A DNA stretch of 64,000 bases from Pedobacter antarcticus (GTDB lineage Bacteria > Bacteroidota > Bacteroidia > Sphingobacteriales > Sphingobacteriaceae), in the NCBI RefSeq assembly GCF_900112985.1, contig NZ_FONS01000005.1:124001-188000 (forward strand), written 5' to 3'. This document shows positions 25,708-33,582 of this stretch, in pieces; the stretch's first letter is position 1; every line of letters starts with the position of its first letter. The position numbers were made by a program, and so were the translations under genes. Below the pieces are notes generated by a model, which saw nothing but the letters and a program-made list of their open reading frames with translations, ran no database searches and was not told where the DNA came from.

Positions 25708-27446
25708 ATCTCGGGCGTAACTAATCTCTGTTCAAGCTTAATCCTAAGTTCCTCTAGCTGAAAAGGCTTTTGCAGATAATCATTCATTCCGGCACTTATT
25801 ACGCGCTTTTGCACTTGATCGGAAACTGAAGCTGTTAAAGCAATAATATAAACAGTGGCTTTTAACGGATTTGTTAATTTTCTGATCTCCTGGGTTGCCT
25901 GTACACCATCCATTACAGGCATATGCATATCCATCAATACCACATCATAATCGTTGGTCGCCAGCAAGTCAAGTACTTCAGCTCCGTTTTCTGCAATGTC
26001 GGCAGAAATATTCCAGCGTTTGAACAGCTGTTTCATAAAGTAAATATTCATCATGTTGTCCTCTGCTAACAAGATGCGCAGGCTACTCAGAGATATTTCA
26101 GCAACCTCGGGAGCAGAGCCTTGCGTATCAGGCAATTTTTGCTTGTCCAGCTGTAACCGGATACTGAAATGAAATTTCGTTCCTTTACCCAACTGGCTCT
26201 CTGCCCATATCTGACTTCCAAACATCTCCACTAACTGCTTAACTATAGCCAGTCCTAATCCTGTCCCGCCAAACTTGCGGGTAGTGCTCGCTGTAGCTTG
26301 TTGAAAAGGTTCGAATACAAGCTTTAACTGATCGTCAGAAATTCCAATCCCTGTATCAGTCACATTAAATCTAACTGTTATATACGAAGCGTCACTTTGC
26401 TCGACTTCGGTACTTAAGGTAACTTCACCATGCTCTGTAAACTTTACAGCATTACCAATCAGGTTGTAAAGGACCTGACTAAGGCGTGTGGGGTCACTTA
26501 TGAAGTTTTTACCTTTAATCTGGTTATTCACAGACAAGTTAAATTTCAATCCTTTCTCCTGTGCATTGAACTCCATCCCTTTAGCAATACCATTCAAAAG
26601 TAACTCCAATGAAAAAGAAGTGGACTCTAGTTCCAGTTTTCCCGATTGCATTTTATTAATATCGAGGATATTATTGATCAGTGTTAAAAGGCTTTCCGCA
26701 GAAAATTTAAGTACGTCAAGCTGCTCTCTTTGCTGGACATTAGTATAGTCACTTTTTAAAAGGCCGGCTATACCAATCACCGAATTTAAAGGAGTCCGCA
26801 GTTCGTGAGACATTGTCGATAAGAAGTTGCTTTTGGCGTCGGCCGCCTCTGCAAGTTGTACATTCAAGAGTTTGCTTGCCCTCATATTTTCATAAAGAAC
26901 CCCGTAGAAATAAAAACATGAAAGCAGGATCACCAACCAGTTAACCGAAATATAGAGATCACTTAAATTTTGCGGTAACGGCTGTAGCCCGGCGAATTTT
27001 GAAGGAATATAGTGAACAAGGATCACCGAGGCAGCAGATATTAATGTGTAAAAGGTACCCCATTTTTTACCTAGTCCAAAAAATGAAGAAAGGATAACCA
27101 TAAAAATAGCTTGCATCGCAACGATGTCCGGTCCGACAGATGGCGTAAATACGCGATAGTAGACGTGAGCGATGGTAGCAATCACTGCATAATGTATTCC
27201 CCAGGGTACAATTCGGGGGAACTTTCGCAGGAGAAGAATGATCAATGCCGATGAAACCATTAGGCGTATCGCACGGCCACTGCCATTGTTAGCATGGTTA
27301 ATTACAGCATCATAAAGATATAAGCCTCCCTTGATAATGTTGGCGCAGAGCATCAGGGTAAATAATCGTAACTGAGCACTAAGAAGAGAGGTGTCGCTTA
27401 AAGCGCTACTCATATACTTATAGCGCCGAAATATCTTCTTTTTCAT
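25701..27446 (-). CDS. Membrane-bound hybrid histidine kinase (HisKA-HATPase-REC)
   Basis: This 581-residue hybrid sensor kinase has an N-terminal block of about six hydrophobic helices (about residues 25-190) without a large periplasmic loop, then HisKA with His in FLSTMSHELRTPL, an HATPase domain (NLIGNAVKFTEHG, DTGIGI, GTGLGLAIV) and a C-terminal receiver (about 455-575) with acidic pair LLAEDNMM, phospho-acceptor Asp in VVLMDMHMPVMDG and the Lys of DYLQKPF. It probably senses a membrane or internal cue. A DHp-only PAS protein is encoded just upstream on the same strand, and no separate output regulator is adjacent. Confidence 0.94.
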   Translation of the reverse strand: MKKKIFRRYKYMSSALSDTSLLSAQLRLFTLMLCANIIKGGLYLYDAVINHANNGSGRAIRLMVSSALIILLLRKFPRIVPWGIHYAVIATIAHVYYRVFTPSVGPDIVAMQAIFMVILSSFFGLGKKWGTFYTLISAASVILVHYIPSKFAGLQPLPQNLSDLYISVNWLVILLSCFYFYGVLYENMRASKLLNVQLAEAADAKSNFLSTMSHELRTPLNSVIGIAGLLKSDYTNVQQREQLDVLKFSAESLLTLINNILDINKMQSGKLELESTSFSLELLLNGIAKGMEFNAQEKGLKFNLSVNNQIKGKNFISDPTRLSQVLYNLIGNAVKFTEHGEVTLSTEVEQSDASYITVRFNVTDTGIGISDDQLKLVFEPFQQATASTTRKFGGTGLGLAIVKQLVEMFGSQIWAESQLGKGTKFHFSIRLQLDKQKLPDTQGSAPEVAEISLSSLRILLAEDNMMNIYFMKQLFKRWNISADIAENGAEVLDLLATNDYDVVLMDMHMPVMDGVQATQEIRKLTNPLKATVYIIALTASVSDQVQKRVISAGMNDYLQKPFQLEELRIKLEQRLVTPEIT

Positions 27447-27565
27447 GTATAAACAAATAATGTACGATTATGACGTTCCAGAATTTGTGAAGTTAGGTAA
27501 ATAGGATCTAAATACACCTGCCGCAAAATAACTGCACAACAAGGCAAACGCGATAGATAGGAAAA

Positions 27566-28558
27566 TTAGTATGTAGGCGTAATCATTGTGTTGGAAGCAA
27601 TTTTTATCATTTCGTCTAGTTCCTGAACACTAGTTTGCAGCATTTTGAATAAATCGCGGCTTTCTTCCGTTAGTTCTTCGTATTCCAATAGTTGCGTTAA
27701 GCCTATTATGTTTGCGAGTGGCTTCCGTATCATGTGAGAATGACTGTAGGCCAAATTAGTGAACAGCTGCCTGTTTTCAGCCAGTGTTTTATGAGCGCTT
27801 GTGAGGCTGAGACTGAGAGAGGAATAGTTGGCAATCTGGAGCATTTTCTGCTTGTGGATATTTGTACATGAACCAAACCACGATTCTATTTTCCCCTCTT
27901 TATTAAAATACGGGATTATAGAAACAAAAAACCATTCTTCTTTTTCACTTATGCCCTTCAGCCTGATTTCCCTTTCAAAAATTTTCCCTTTCTCCAGAGA
28001 AGATTTCCATGCTTCGTGACATTTGGCCCGGTCTGCCTCCGCTACACCACCAAATTCAGTATAGAAGCTCATTGGCTGTTCACCAAAATAATCTTTCACT
28101 TTTTCATTAACAAAAATACACTCACCATCAGCAGAAATCGTCCAGATCTGGTTTGGTAGCCTATTGGACAGTAATTCATGATTTTCTCTGTATGTTATTT
28201 TTGTTATGCTAGCATTGATTAAAATCAGGCCGCCCGACTCATCTTTATAACTCACTGCATTAAACAAAGCATCAACTTCTCCATTTGGAGAATCAAAAGT
28301 AAGACTGACTTCATTGGCCGCACAATTTATATTAAGGATAGGATTGATTACCCGATCATAATAACGTTCCGAAGCTTGGTTAAGAATAGACCTGAAGTTT
28401 AATTTACAAATGTCCTCGTTGCTAATATTCATCCATTTGCAGAAGGTCTCATTTACGCGTAAAATACTGCCATCAGGGAGGTACGAAATGAATCCACCCG
28501 GCAGTTGGTCATATAGGAAGTCCGTTTTAAGATATTTGCTGAGCGTATCCGTATTCAT
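27566..28558 (-). CDS. PAS-PAS protein ending in an isolated DHp (HisKA-like) helix pair, no ATPase domain
   Basis: This 330-residue protein has two PAS domains (about residues 15-120 and 130-240; LPGGFISYLPDGSILRVN, then IWTISADGECIFVN with a PAC-like tail ESWFGSCTNIHKQK). A C-terminal helical hairpin matches HisKA: SHMIRKPLANIIGLTQLLE, with candidate phospho-acceptor H275. It stops about 55 residues after the His, so no HATPase domain exists, and the following DNA is intergenic. The start is placed at ATG 28558 behind AAAGGA, not the TTG at 28606. It may be a phosphotransfer or dimerisation partner of the adjacent hybrid kinase; that is inference. Related DHp-only PAS proteins occur elsewhere in Bacteroidota. 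Confidence 0.82.
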   Translation of the reverse strand: MNTDTLSKYLKTDFLYDQLPGGFISYLPDGSILRVNETFCKWMNISNEDICKLNFRSILNQASERYYDRVINPILNINCAANEVSLTFDSPNGEVDALFNAVSYKDESGGLILINASITKITYRENHELLSNRLPNQIWTISADGECIFVNEKVKDYFGEQPMSFYTEFGGVAEADRAKCHEAWKSSLEKGKIFEREIRLKGISEKEEWFFVSIIPYFNKEGKIESWFGSCTNIHKQKMLQIANYSSLSLSLTSAHKTLAENRQLFTNLAYSHSHMIRKPLANIIGLTQLLEYEELTEESRDLFKMLQTSVQELDEMIKIASNTMITPTY

Positions 28559-28680
28559 TAATCCTTTTGCATAAATTTTCGTTAAAAACTTCTTCGGATA
28601 AATCAAATTCGGACGGCGACTTTAACAAGTAGCATAATATCCTAATATTTAATTGGGGAAAGACGTTGTTTACGAAAAAG

Positions 28681-28688
28681 CAAAAATA
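28681..28688 (-). promoter_or_regulatory. Candidate -7 element for the PAS/DHp gene
   Basis: The minus strand reads TATTTTTG, an exact TAnnTTTG match, about 120 bp upstream of the start. It lies beside an extreme T/A tract (28703-28720). No -33 element was found at the right distance. Confidence 0.35.
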
Positions 28689-28811
28689 AAGCCAAATAAC
28701 GCTTTTTTTTAATTTTTTTTTCAATAAAATCCCATGATATATTAAAACATAAATTATTCATTATTAGATTATCATGATGCTGGTATCATGCAAAACTTCA
28801 TTTTAAATTTA

Positions 28812-28840
28812 AAGACCTGACACTGAATTGGCCAGGTCTT
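28812..28840 (-). terminator. Intrinsic terminator after the HTH gene
   Basis: An 8-bp perfect stem (AAGACCTG, 28812-28819 with 28833-28840) and 13-base loop lie directly downstream of the HTH gene and are followed on the minus strand by TTTAAATTT. Confidence 0.65.
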
Positions 28841-28849
28841 GGTAAAATC

Positions 28850-29137
28850 TTAAAATTCTGCCGGTACAGACTTCAGCTTGTATATTTCGTGTTTGCTGTA
28901 GTAGGGCATATTGGCAATTATCACCTGACGGACCAGTCCTGCTCTTACATACCTGCGGATAGTTCTCGGGTCTTTACGGAGCAGGTGTGCAGCTTCTTTC
29001 TGGCTCAGCAATTCATCTGTAGGGTCATATGCAGGTTGTAGATTCTGGTTAATAATCTGCTGTTCGGCCAGTTCGATCAGATAATAGATCAGGTCTGTGA
29101 ACCTATTAATTTTCATAATAATTGCTTTTATAGTCAT
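28850..29137 (-). CDS. Excisionase-like helix-turn-helix protein
   Basis: This small DNA-binding protein is 95 residues from ATG 29137; ATGs at 29188 and 29116 are also possible. The C-terminal half is a MerR/excisionase-type winged helix: LLSQKEAAHLLRKDPRTIRRYVRAGLV, then a wing ending SKHEIYKLK. The N-terminal half is a short helix (FTDLIYYLIELAEQQI). Such proteins in Bacteroidota are small regulators, often near mobile or accessory genes. It follows DUF6266 copy 2 by 26 bp (from 29137), so it may regulate that gene or the nearby repeats. No integrase is present. Confidence 0.78.
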   Translation of the reverse strand: MTIKAIIMKINRFTDLIYYLIELAEQQIINQNLQPAYDPTDELLSQKEAAHLLRKDPRTIRRYVRAGLVRQVIIANMPYYSKHEIYKLKSVPAEF

Positions 29138-29163
29138 GTTTAGGGTTTTTAGTGGTAATCTGG

Positions 29164-29814
29164 TTAGGGGGTTAAAGGAGTTTGCCAATCGAACTGGCCT
29201 AAATAAGTGCTGTTTGAAATGGAGCCATGATCCGCAGATATGAAAGACATATAAGTATGTACTTCTGTAAGATTAACAGATGCGGGTAATTCTAGTAAGT
29301 GCTCACCTTTGTGACGTTTTTCTCCGTTTAACAATTCAATGCCATAGCCTTTCTCTGGGAAATAGGCCACCAGCATTACTTGATCATCAGGTTTGCATCC
29401 AGGGATATTGGCGTCATAATCCCATTTAAACAAAATTCCAGCTATGTGTAATTCGGCGTGCATATTTGGAGCCATTCGCATTTGGCCGACGGTCAATAAT
29501 GCTTTTGAATAATCTATAGTTAGGGTTGGATATTTGCCGCTTATTATTAAAGAATGATTTTGGGCCTTTGCTATATTATGTGGCACCTGGCCATTTTTTC
29601 TAGCTTCTAGCTCAAATCCCTTTCGGATAAAAAATTTTAGATGAGACATAAAAGTGCTAACTATAACGATAGCTCGCTGACCGGATTTCTCCTGGTCGGT
29701 AATTGGAGCTGTCCTTTCGCCTGCTCTTCGTTTGACGCCTTTATTGTTTAGGCAATACTCAATAGTTCGATTCGGGTCCTTTGTACTTCTCTTGATGCGT
29801 TTTTTAAATAGCAT
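29164..29814 (-). CDS. DUF6266-related protein, copy 2 (divergent N-terminus)
   Basis: This 216-residue protein has the same length as copy 1 (23989-24639) and aligns with it from about residue 35: ITDQEKSGQRAIVIVSTFM with PTEPQARQRSKFGLMTAFL, DYSKALL with DFAKVLL, and SISNSTYLGQF with SASRSTYLGKH. Its N-terminus differs: the GKIGQVV segment is replaced by a very basic stretch (FKKRIKRSTKDPNR). Function is unknown. Downstream lies an excisionase-like HTH gene rather than a CHAP gene. Confidence 0.72.
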   Translation of the reverse strand: MLFKKRIKRSTKDPNRTIEYCLNNKGVKRRAGERTAPITDQEKSGQRAIVIVSTFMSHLKFFIRKGFELEARKNGQVPHNIAKAQNHSLIISGKYPTLTIDYSKALLTVGQMRMAPNMHAELHIAGILFKWDYDANIPGCKPDDQVMLVAYFPEKGYGIELLNGEKRHKGEHLLELPASVNLTEVHTYMSFISADHGSISNSTYLGQFDWQTPLTP

Positions 29815-29931
29815 TTCTCTTGATCATTTAATAAATACTCTATTGATTAAACCCAAAGTAGATATTATTTATTGATTAACGATTATTATTTTTTAATAAA
29901 ATGACACGTTCAGTGTATTTTGAGTTATTAA

Positions 29932-29948
29932 ATAGCTTAATAAGCTAT
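29932..29948. repeat. Inverted repeat ATAGCTTA-A-TAAGCTAT, operator-like
   Basis: Two perfect 8-bp arms flank a single central A, giving a 17-bp dyad typical of a dimeric repressor site. It lies about 120 bp upstream of DUF6266 copy 2. No binding protein is known. Confidence 0.45.
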
Positions 29949-29979
29949 ATATTATTTATATTATTAATATGCTGTTGTT

Positions 29980-30012
29980 CGGGTCGACCTCGGGTCAACC
30001 TCGGGTTAAGTC
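29980..30012. repeat. Three tandem 11-bp CGGGTCRACCT-type units
   Basis: CGGGTCGACCT, CGGGTCAACCT and the decayed CGGGTTAAGTC follow head to tail without gaps. The first two differ at one base, and each holds a GGTCRACC dyad core. The spacing is about one helical turn, as in regulator-binding arrays, and the GC-rich island is conspicuous in an AT-rich spacer. Confidence 0.6.
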
Positions 30013-30135
30013 CAGGATTGGACCGGGTTTTAGTAGGACAACGGTAGAATAATGCTCTAACAACACTCTCAGGAGACTATAACTTAACTTAATCAGCATT
30101 TTTATAAAGTAACATACCGATTTAATTACCTAAAT

Positions 30136-30165
30136 TTTGAAAAGCTGTATTAAATGTTATTTTTG
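30136..30165 (+). promoter_or_regulatory. Consensus Bacteroidota promoter of the barnase-barstar operon
   Basis: TTTG (30136-30139), 18 bp, then TATTTTTG (30158-30165) matches the -33 TTTG / -7 TAnnTTTG pattern of the Bacteroidota housekeeping sigma. Transcription would start near 30172, leaving a leader of under 20 bases before the ATG. It is the best promoter match in the window. Confidence 0.75.
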
Positions 30166-30188
30166 GATAACAGAAGAATTCAACTCAT

Positions 30189-30542
30189 ATGAAAGCGCTT
30201 AGGTATTATAAATGGATTGGCTTTTTCCTGTTATGTTTTATTTCTTTTACCCCCTTTCAGGGGAATCTGAATGCACAGACACAGCAAGTATCAAAAGTCC
30301 CGCAGAAAGTATATCGTATCGCCGGATATATCGAACGTAACGGGCGGCCAATGGACGGATATGTTGGCGGACGAAGATTTCAAAACAGAGAAAGATTGCT
30401 ACCTGTACAGGATTCTTATAAAGAATACGATGTAAATCCGAAAATTAGGGGGAAGAACAGGGGGCCGGAACGATTGATCTTATCTGCCCGGGGATCAAGA
30501 TATTACACTGCAGATCACTACAGGCATTTTATAAAATTTTGA
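30189..30542 (+). CDS. Secreted barnase-family ribonuclease (RNase N1/T1 superfamily)
   Basis: This 117-residue protein has a signal peptide (about residues 1-30, ending LNAQ), leaving a mature domain of about 87 residues. The domain follows the barnase order: helix VYRIAGYIERNGR, GYVGGRRFQNRE, the YKEYDVNP strand with candidate general base E79, basic NRGPER with R91 and R95, and YYTADHYRHF with candidate catalytic acid H110. These correspond to barnase E73, R83/R87 and H102, so an active guanyl-preferring RNase is expected. The adjacent barstar-like gene makes it a toxin/immunity pair. It could serve as a secreted antibacterial or a scavenging RNase. It is shorter than multi-domain polymorphic toxins and has no delivery domain. 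Confidence 0.88.
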   Translation: MKALRYYKWIGFFLLCFISFTPFQGNLNAQTQQVSKVPQKVYRIAGYIERNGRPMDGYVGGRRFQNRERLLPVQDSYKEYDVNPKIRGKNRGPERLILSARGSRYYTADHYRHFIKF

Positions 30543-30547
30543 GAGAT

Positions 30548-30991
30548 ATGAAGAATGGTTTTTATATATATGATTCTGCATCACTAATTAAGCCCCTGCA
30601 TAATATGGCTGTCGCCGACGGTGAAAAATGCAGGGACCTGAAGACATTTGTAGTTTTGTTAGCGGAAAAATTCAGCTTTCCAGATTATTTTAGTGACAAC
30701 CTGGATTCCCTGGAGGAAATATTAAATGATATGAGCTGGCTAGAGGATAATAACTTCGCGATCATGATCAGTAATTATGCTGATTTCCTCAAGAGCGAGA
30801 AACCATCCCGTAAGGCAGCCTTATTGAGTTTGTTTGCAGAAACCGCTTCGCAATGGCAGCACGTACCGAATTATCCCGGAGAGGAAGCTTACCGGGACAG
30901 AGCAGATTTCCGGATTTATATAGAACGCTGTCCTGAGGCTATTGAAGATCTGGAAGAACTGGATATTCCCGTTCAGGGATATCTCGGTTAA
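30548..30991 (+). CDS. Barstar-family RNase inhibitor (immunity protein)
   Basis: This 147-residue cytoplasmic protein is of the barstar family. The recognition segment FPDYFSDNLDSLEEILNDMSWL (about residues 44-65) matches the barstar helix-loop that plugs the barnase active site, with a key Asp in the DYFSDNLDSL stretch. The C-terminal part is longer than classical barstar (about 90 residues). The ATG is 5 bases after the RNase stop, so both are made from one message and the inhibitor can block any RNase that has not been exported. No signal peptide is seen, as expected. Confidence 0.88.
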   Translation: MKNGFYIYDSASLIKPLHNMAVADGEKCRDLKTFVVLLAEKFSFPDYFSDNLDSLEEILNDMSWLEDNNFAIMISNYADFLKSEKPSRKAALLSLFAETASQWQHVPNYPGEEAYRDRADFRIYIERCPEAIEDLEELDIPVQGYLG

Positions 30992-31051
30992 ACAATTAAG
31001 GGCATAGAATTTGAACTCATTTTGGACTAATAAACCTTACTAACCTGTTAT

Positions 31052-31711
31052 ATGATCAAAAAATTACTACTGATAGCACTTATGTGCTGCTCTACATTTG
31101 CATTTGCACAGAAAGATGGCGACGCTAAAATTAGTCTTGGTGTCCGGGGCTATAACTATATCGAGCTTCCTCAACTTTTCAATCAGGTGAAAGATCATCA
31201 GTTTATCAATACCAAATTCAATAGTTATATCATTAAATTTAATGACGGGCTCTTCAGTTACAGGCTTAACGGTAATTATATCAATAAATCCCTGCAGTTT
31301 GATAATAACTGTACCGGCTGCGATCTAACCAGTGGTAAAGTGAAAGATTATGCTTTTAAGGCTGGTTTCGAAAAAAACTTTTCTTATACAGGTATCCAGC
31401 CTTATTTCGCCTTTGATTTAGGATACCGTTCAACTGAATTTAATGGCAGAGGATTCCAGGCAGAAAGAGTTCCTTCTGCAGTAGATTTCAGAAAACGTGG
31501 AATCACCGTTACGCCGGTACTCGGAATTAAGATTAGTCCGATAAAAGAGCTATCCATCTTTGCGGAAAGTAATATGGAATTCTTCTATGCTTTCGGAAAA
31601 GAGCGTTCAACTGCTGACGGCGCAGACCAGCCAACGAATTCGCATAAGTTTAAAAAAGGAGAGTTCTTATTGAATCCGGTCGCAGTAGGTGTCCAGTTTC
31701 ATTTTAGGTAA
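31052..31711 (+). CDS. Predicted outer-membrane beta-barrel protein
   Basis: This 219-residue protein has a signal peptide (residues 1-19, FAFAQ), alternating amphipathic strands through the mature part and a C-terminal GVQFHFR typical of small OMPs, with an aromatic third from the end. A CTGC pair (NNCTGCDL, about residues 87-94) may form a disulfide or bind metal in an extracellular loop. No family was recognised beyond porin-like barrels. It follows the barstar gene by 60 bp on the same strand but may have its own promoter. Confidence 0.72.
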   Translation: MIKKLLLIALMCCSTFAFAQKDGDAKISLGVRGYNYIELPQLFNQVKDHQFINTKFNSYIIKFNDGLFSYRLNGNYINKSLQFDNNCTGCDLTSGKVKDYAFKAGFEKNFSYTGIQPYFAFDLGYRSTEFNGRGFQAERVPSAVDFRKRGITVTPVLGIKISPIKELSIFAESNMEFFYAFGKERSTADGADQPTNSHKFKKGEFLLNPVAVGVQFHFR

Positions 31712-31760
31712 AAAATAACGACTAAATTTGTCAGATATTATTTTATACTACCCTGAATAT

Positions 31761-31782
31761 TATTTTTTTCACAAAAAAAATA
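31761..31782 (+). terminator. AT-only hairpin, weak terminator candidate
   Basis: TATTTTTTT (31761-31769) pairs with AAAAAAATA (31774-31782) around a CACA loop, followed by GGGTTTTAG. It lies about 50 bp after the barrel gene. The stem has no GC pairs, so the call is tentative. Confidence 0.35.
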
Positions 31783-31823
31783 GGGTTTTAGTTAAAACAT
31801 AGCGTCTTACTCTGTTAATTTGA

Positions 31824-31831
31824 TATTTTTG
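31824..31831 (+). promoter_or_regulatory. Candidate -7 element before rfbD
   Basis: TATTTTTG matches TAnnTTTG exactly, 27 bp before the rfbD ATG. The -33 region has no clear TTTG. It would place the start of the polysaccharide transcript near 31838. Confidence 0.5.
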
Positions 31832-31858
31832 CAGGGAATTACGTTTTAATTTTAATTA

Positions 31859-32716
31859 ATGAGCATGAATATCATAGTGGTTGGTGGTACGGGCCAGCTG
31901 GGGCAGTGTTTGCAGGAAACTACCCGGTCGAAAAAATGGGATTATAATTTTGTTTTCCTGTCCAGTAAAGACTTGAACTACACAGATAAGGATCAAACGG
32001 CTGCCATTTTCAAGACTTACTCCCCTGTTTTTTGCATTAATTGTGCTGCTTACACTGCAGTTGATCTTGCCGAAGATGAACAGGAACAGGCGTTTGCAAT
32101 AAATCAGTATGCTGTGAAGAATTTAGCTGAACAATGCAGGTTATATGATACGACACTAATCCATATTTCTACCGATTTTGTGTTCAACGGCGATTATAGT
32201 ATTCCCCTAACCGAAGAACTTCCAGTAAATCCAGTTAATGTTTATGGTCTTTCTAAATTAAAAGGCGAACAAGAGATTCAAGGGATACTGGAAAAATATT
32301 ATACCATCAGAACAAGTTGGTTATATTCCGAAAAAGCCAATAATTTCGTTAAAACCATGTTGAATCTTTCTAAAAACAGAGATCAGCTCAATGTAATTTA
32401 CGATCAGGTTGGTACGCCGACTTATGCAATAGACCTCGCAAAAGTTATAATCAAAATTATATCATTAGAAAAGCCAGTATATGGATTATATCATTACAGT
32501 AACGAAGGCGTTGCTTCCTGGTATGATTTTGCAAAAGCTGTATTTGAATTTGCAGAAATAGATATGAAAATCAGTCCGGTTTCTTCTGCTGCTTTTGTCA
32601 CAAAAGCTAAGCGTCCGCACTTCTCGGTACTGGATAAATCCAAAATCAAAAAGGCTTTAAATATTGAAATCCCTTATTGGAGGGATAGTCTGAATACCTG
32701 TATACAAAACTTATAA
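31859..32716 (+). CDS. rfbD: dTDP-4-dehydrorhamnose reductase
   Basis: This 285-residue short-chain dehydrogenase of the extended type catalyses the last step to dTDP-L-rhamnose, NAD(P)H-dependent reduction of the 4-keto group. Visible are the Rossmann motif GGTGQLGQ near residue 9, INCAAYTAVDLAE, ISTDFVFNG, and the catalytic YGLSKLKGE (YxxxK). It is the first gene of the polysaccharide region, with rfbA 3 bp downstream and rfbB next. The 3,5-epimerase gene rfbC that normally completes the set is not seen. Confidence 0.94.
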   Translation: MSMNIIVVGGTGQLGQCLQETTRSKKWDYNFVFLSSKDLNYTDKDQTAAIFKTYSPVFCINCAAYTAVDLAEDEQEQAFAINQYAVKNLAEQCRLYDTTLIHISTDFVFNGDYSIPLTEELPVNPVNVYGLSKLKGEQEIQGILEKYYTIRTSWLYSEKANNFVKTMLNLSKNRDQLNVIYDQVGTPTYAIDLAKVIIKIISLEKPVYGLYHYSNEGVASWYDFAKAVFEFAEIDMKISPVSSAAFVTKAKRPHFSVLDKSKIKKALNIEIPYWRDSLNTCIQNL

Positions 32717-32719
32717 TAG

Positions 32720-33580
32720 ATGAAAGGAATTATTTTAGCTGGTGGTAGTGGCACCAGATTGCATCCGCTTACGCTGGTAATGAGTAAACAAATGATGCCT
32801 GTTTATGATAAACCGATGATCTATTATCCGTTGTCTACATTAATGCTGGCAGGAATTAATGAGATTCTGATTATTTCAACACCCCACGATCTGCCTAATT
32901 TCGAGAAACTATTAGGCGATGGCAGTAAATTGGGCTGTAAATTCAGTTATGCAGTTCAGCATGAGCCAAATGGACTGGCACAAGCCTTCGTTATTGGAGA
33001 GGAATTCATTGGAACAGATAAAGTTGCTTTAGTACTTGGAGATAACATCTTTTACGGAGATGGAATGGCTAAATTGTTACAGTCGAGTGCCGACCCTAAT
33101 GGCGGTGTCGTTTTCGCCTATCGGGTTTCAGATCCGGAACGATATGGTGTAGTGGAGTTCAATGAAAATAATCGGGCTATTTCTATTGAGGAGAAGCCGG
33201 TTAATCCTAAATCCGATTACGCAGTTCCTGGTTTGTATTTCTATGATAATAGTGTGGTGGAAATTGCGAAGAATATTAAACCCAGCCCAAGAGGTGAATA
33301 TGAAATTACCGATGTAAATAAAGTCTACTTAGCCCAGGGCAATTTAAAAGTGGGTATGTTAAGCAGAGGGACAGCCTGGCTCGATACCGGAACATTTGCT
33401 TCTTTAATGCAGGCTGGAGAATTTGTGCAGGTGATAGAAGAAAGACAAGGCTTGAAAATAGGGGCAATAGAAGAAGTTGCTTATCGAATGGGTTTTATTA
33501 ACGAAGAGCAATTAGGTGAAATTGCAACCCCATTGGTTAAAAGTGGCTATGGAGCTTATTTATTAAAATTATTAAAGTAA
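32720..33580 (+). CDS. rfbA: Glucose-1-phosphate thymidylyltransferase
   Basis: This 286-residue nucleotidyltransferase makes dTDP-glucose from dTTP and glucose-1-phosphate, the first step of the dTDP-rhamnose pathway. The signature [20 protein letters not shown] is at the N-terminus, with [12 protein letters not shown], the [21 protein letters not shown] segment and the dTDP-binding [10 protein letters not shown]. Length and motifs fit the RmlA short form. It lies 3 bp from each neighbour, so rfbD-rfbA-rfbB is one operon. Confidence 0.95.
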   Translation: MKGIILAGGSGTRLHPLTLVMSKQMMPVYDKPMIYYPLSTLMLAGINEILIISTPHDLPNFEKLLGDGSKLGCKFSYAVQHEPNGLAQAFVIGEEFIGTDKVALVLGDNIFYGDGMAKLLQSSADPNGGVVFAYRVSDPERYGVVEFNENNRAISIEEKPVNPKSDYAVPGLYFYDNSVVEIAKNIKPSPRGEYEITDVNKVYLAQGNLKVGMLSRGTAWLDTGTFASLMQAGEFVQVIEERQGLKIGAIEEVAYRMGFINEEQLGEIATPLVKSGYGAYLLKLLK

Positions 33581-33582
33581 AA

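Larger units (their letters stand above)
29815..30188. other. 374-bp divergent intergenic region with palindrome, tandem repeats and promoter
   Basis: Lies between DUF6266 copy 2 (minus) and the barnase-like gene (plus). It contains a 17-bp near-palindrome, three 11-bp tandem units, the 12-mer TCAGTGTATTTT shared with the other DUF6266 upstream region, and a well-formed promoter for the RNase. No additional ORF is convincing. Confidence 0.6.

Noticed and set aside
23005..30012. Possible prophage or integrative element spanning the accessory patch
   Set aside because: There is a lysin-like gene, an excisionase-like HTH and repeats, but no integrase, phage structural gene, tRNA or attachment-site duplication was seen.
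24751..30012. CRISPR-like array from the short repeats
   Set aside because: The repeats are 10-11 bp without spacers and no cas genes are present.
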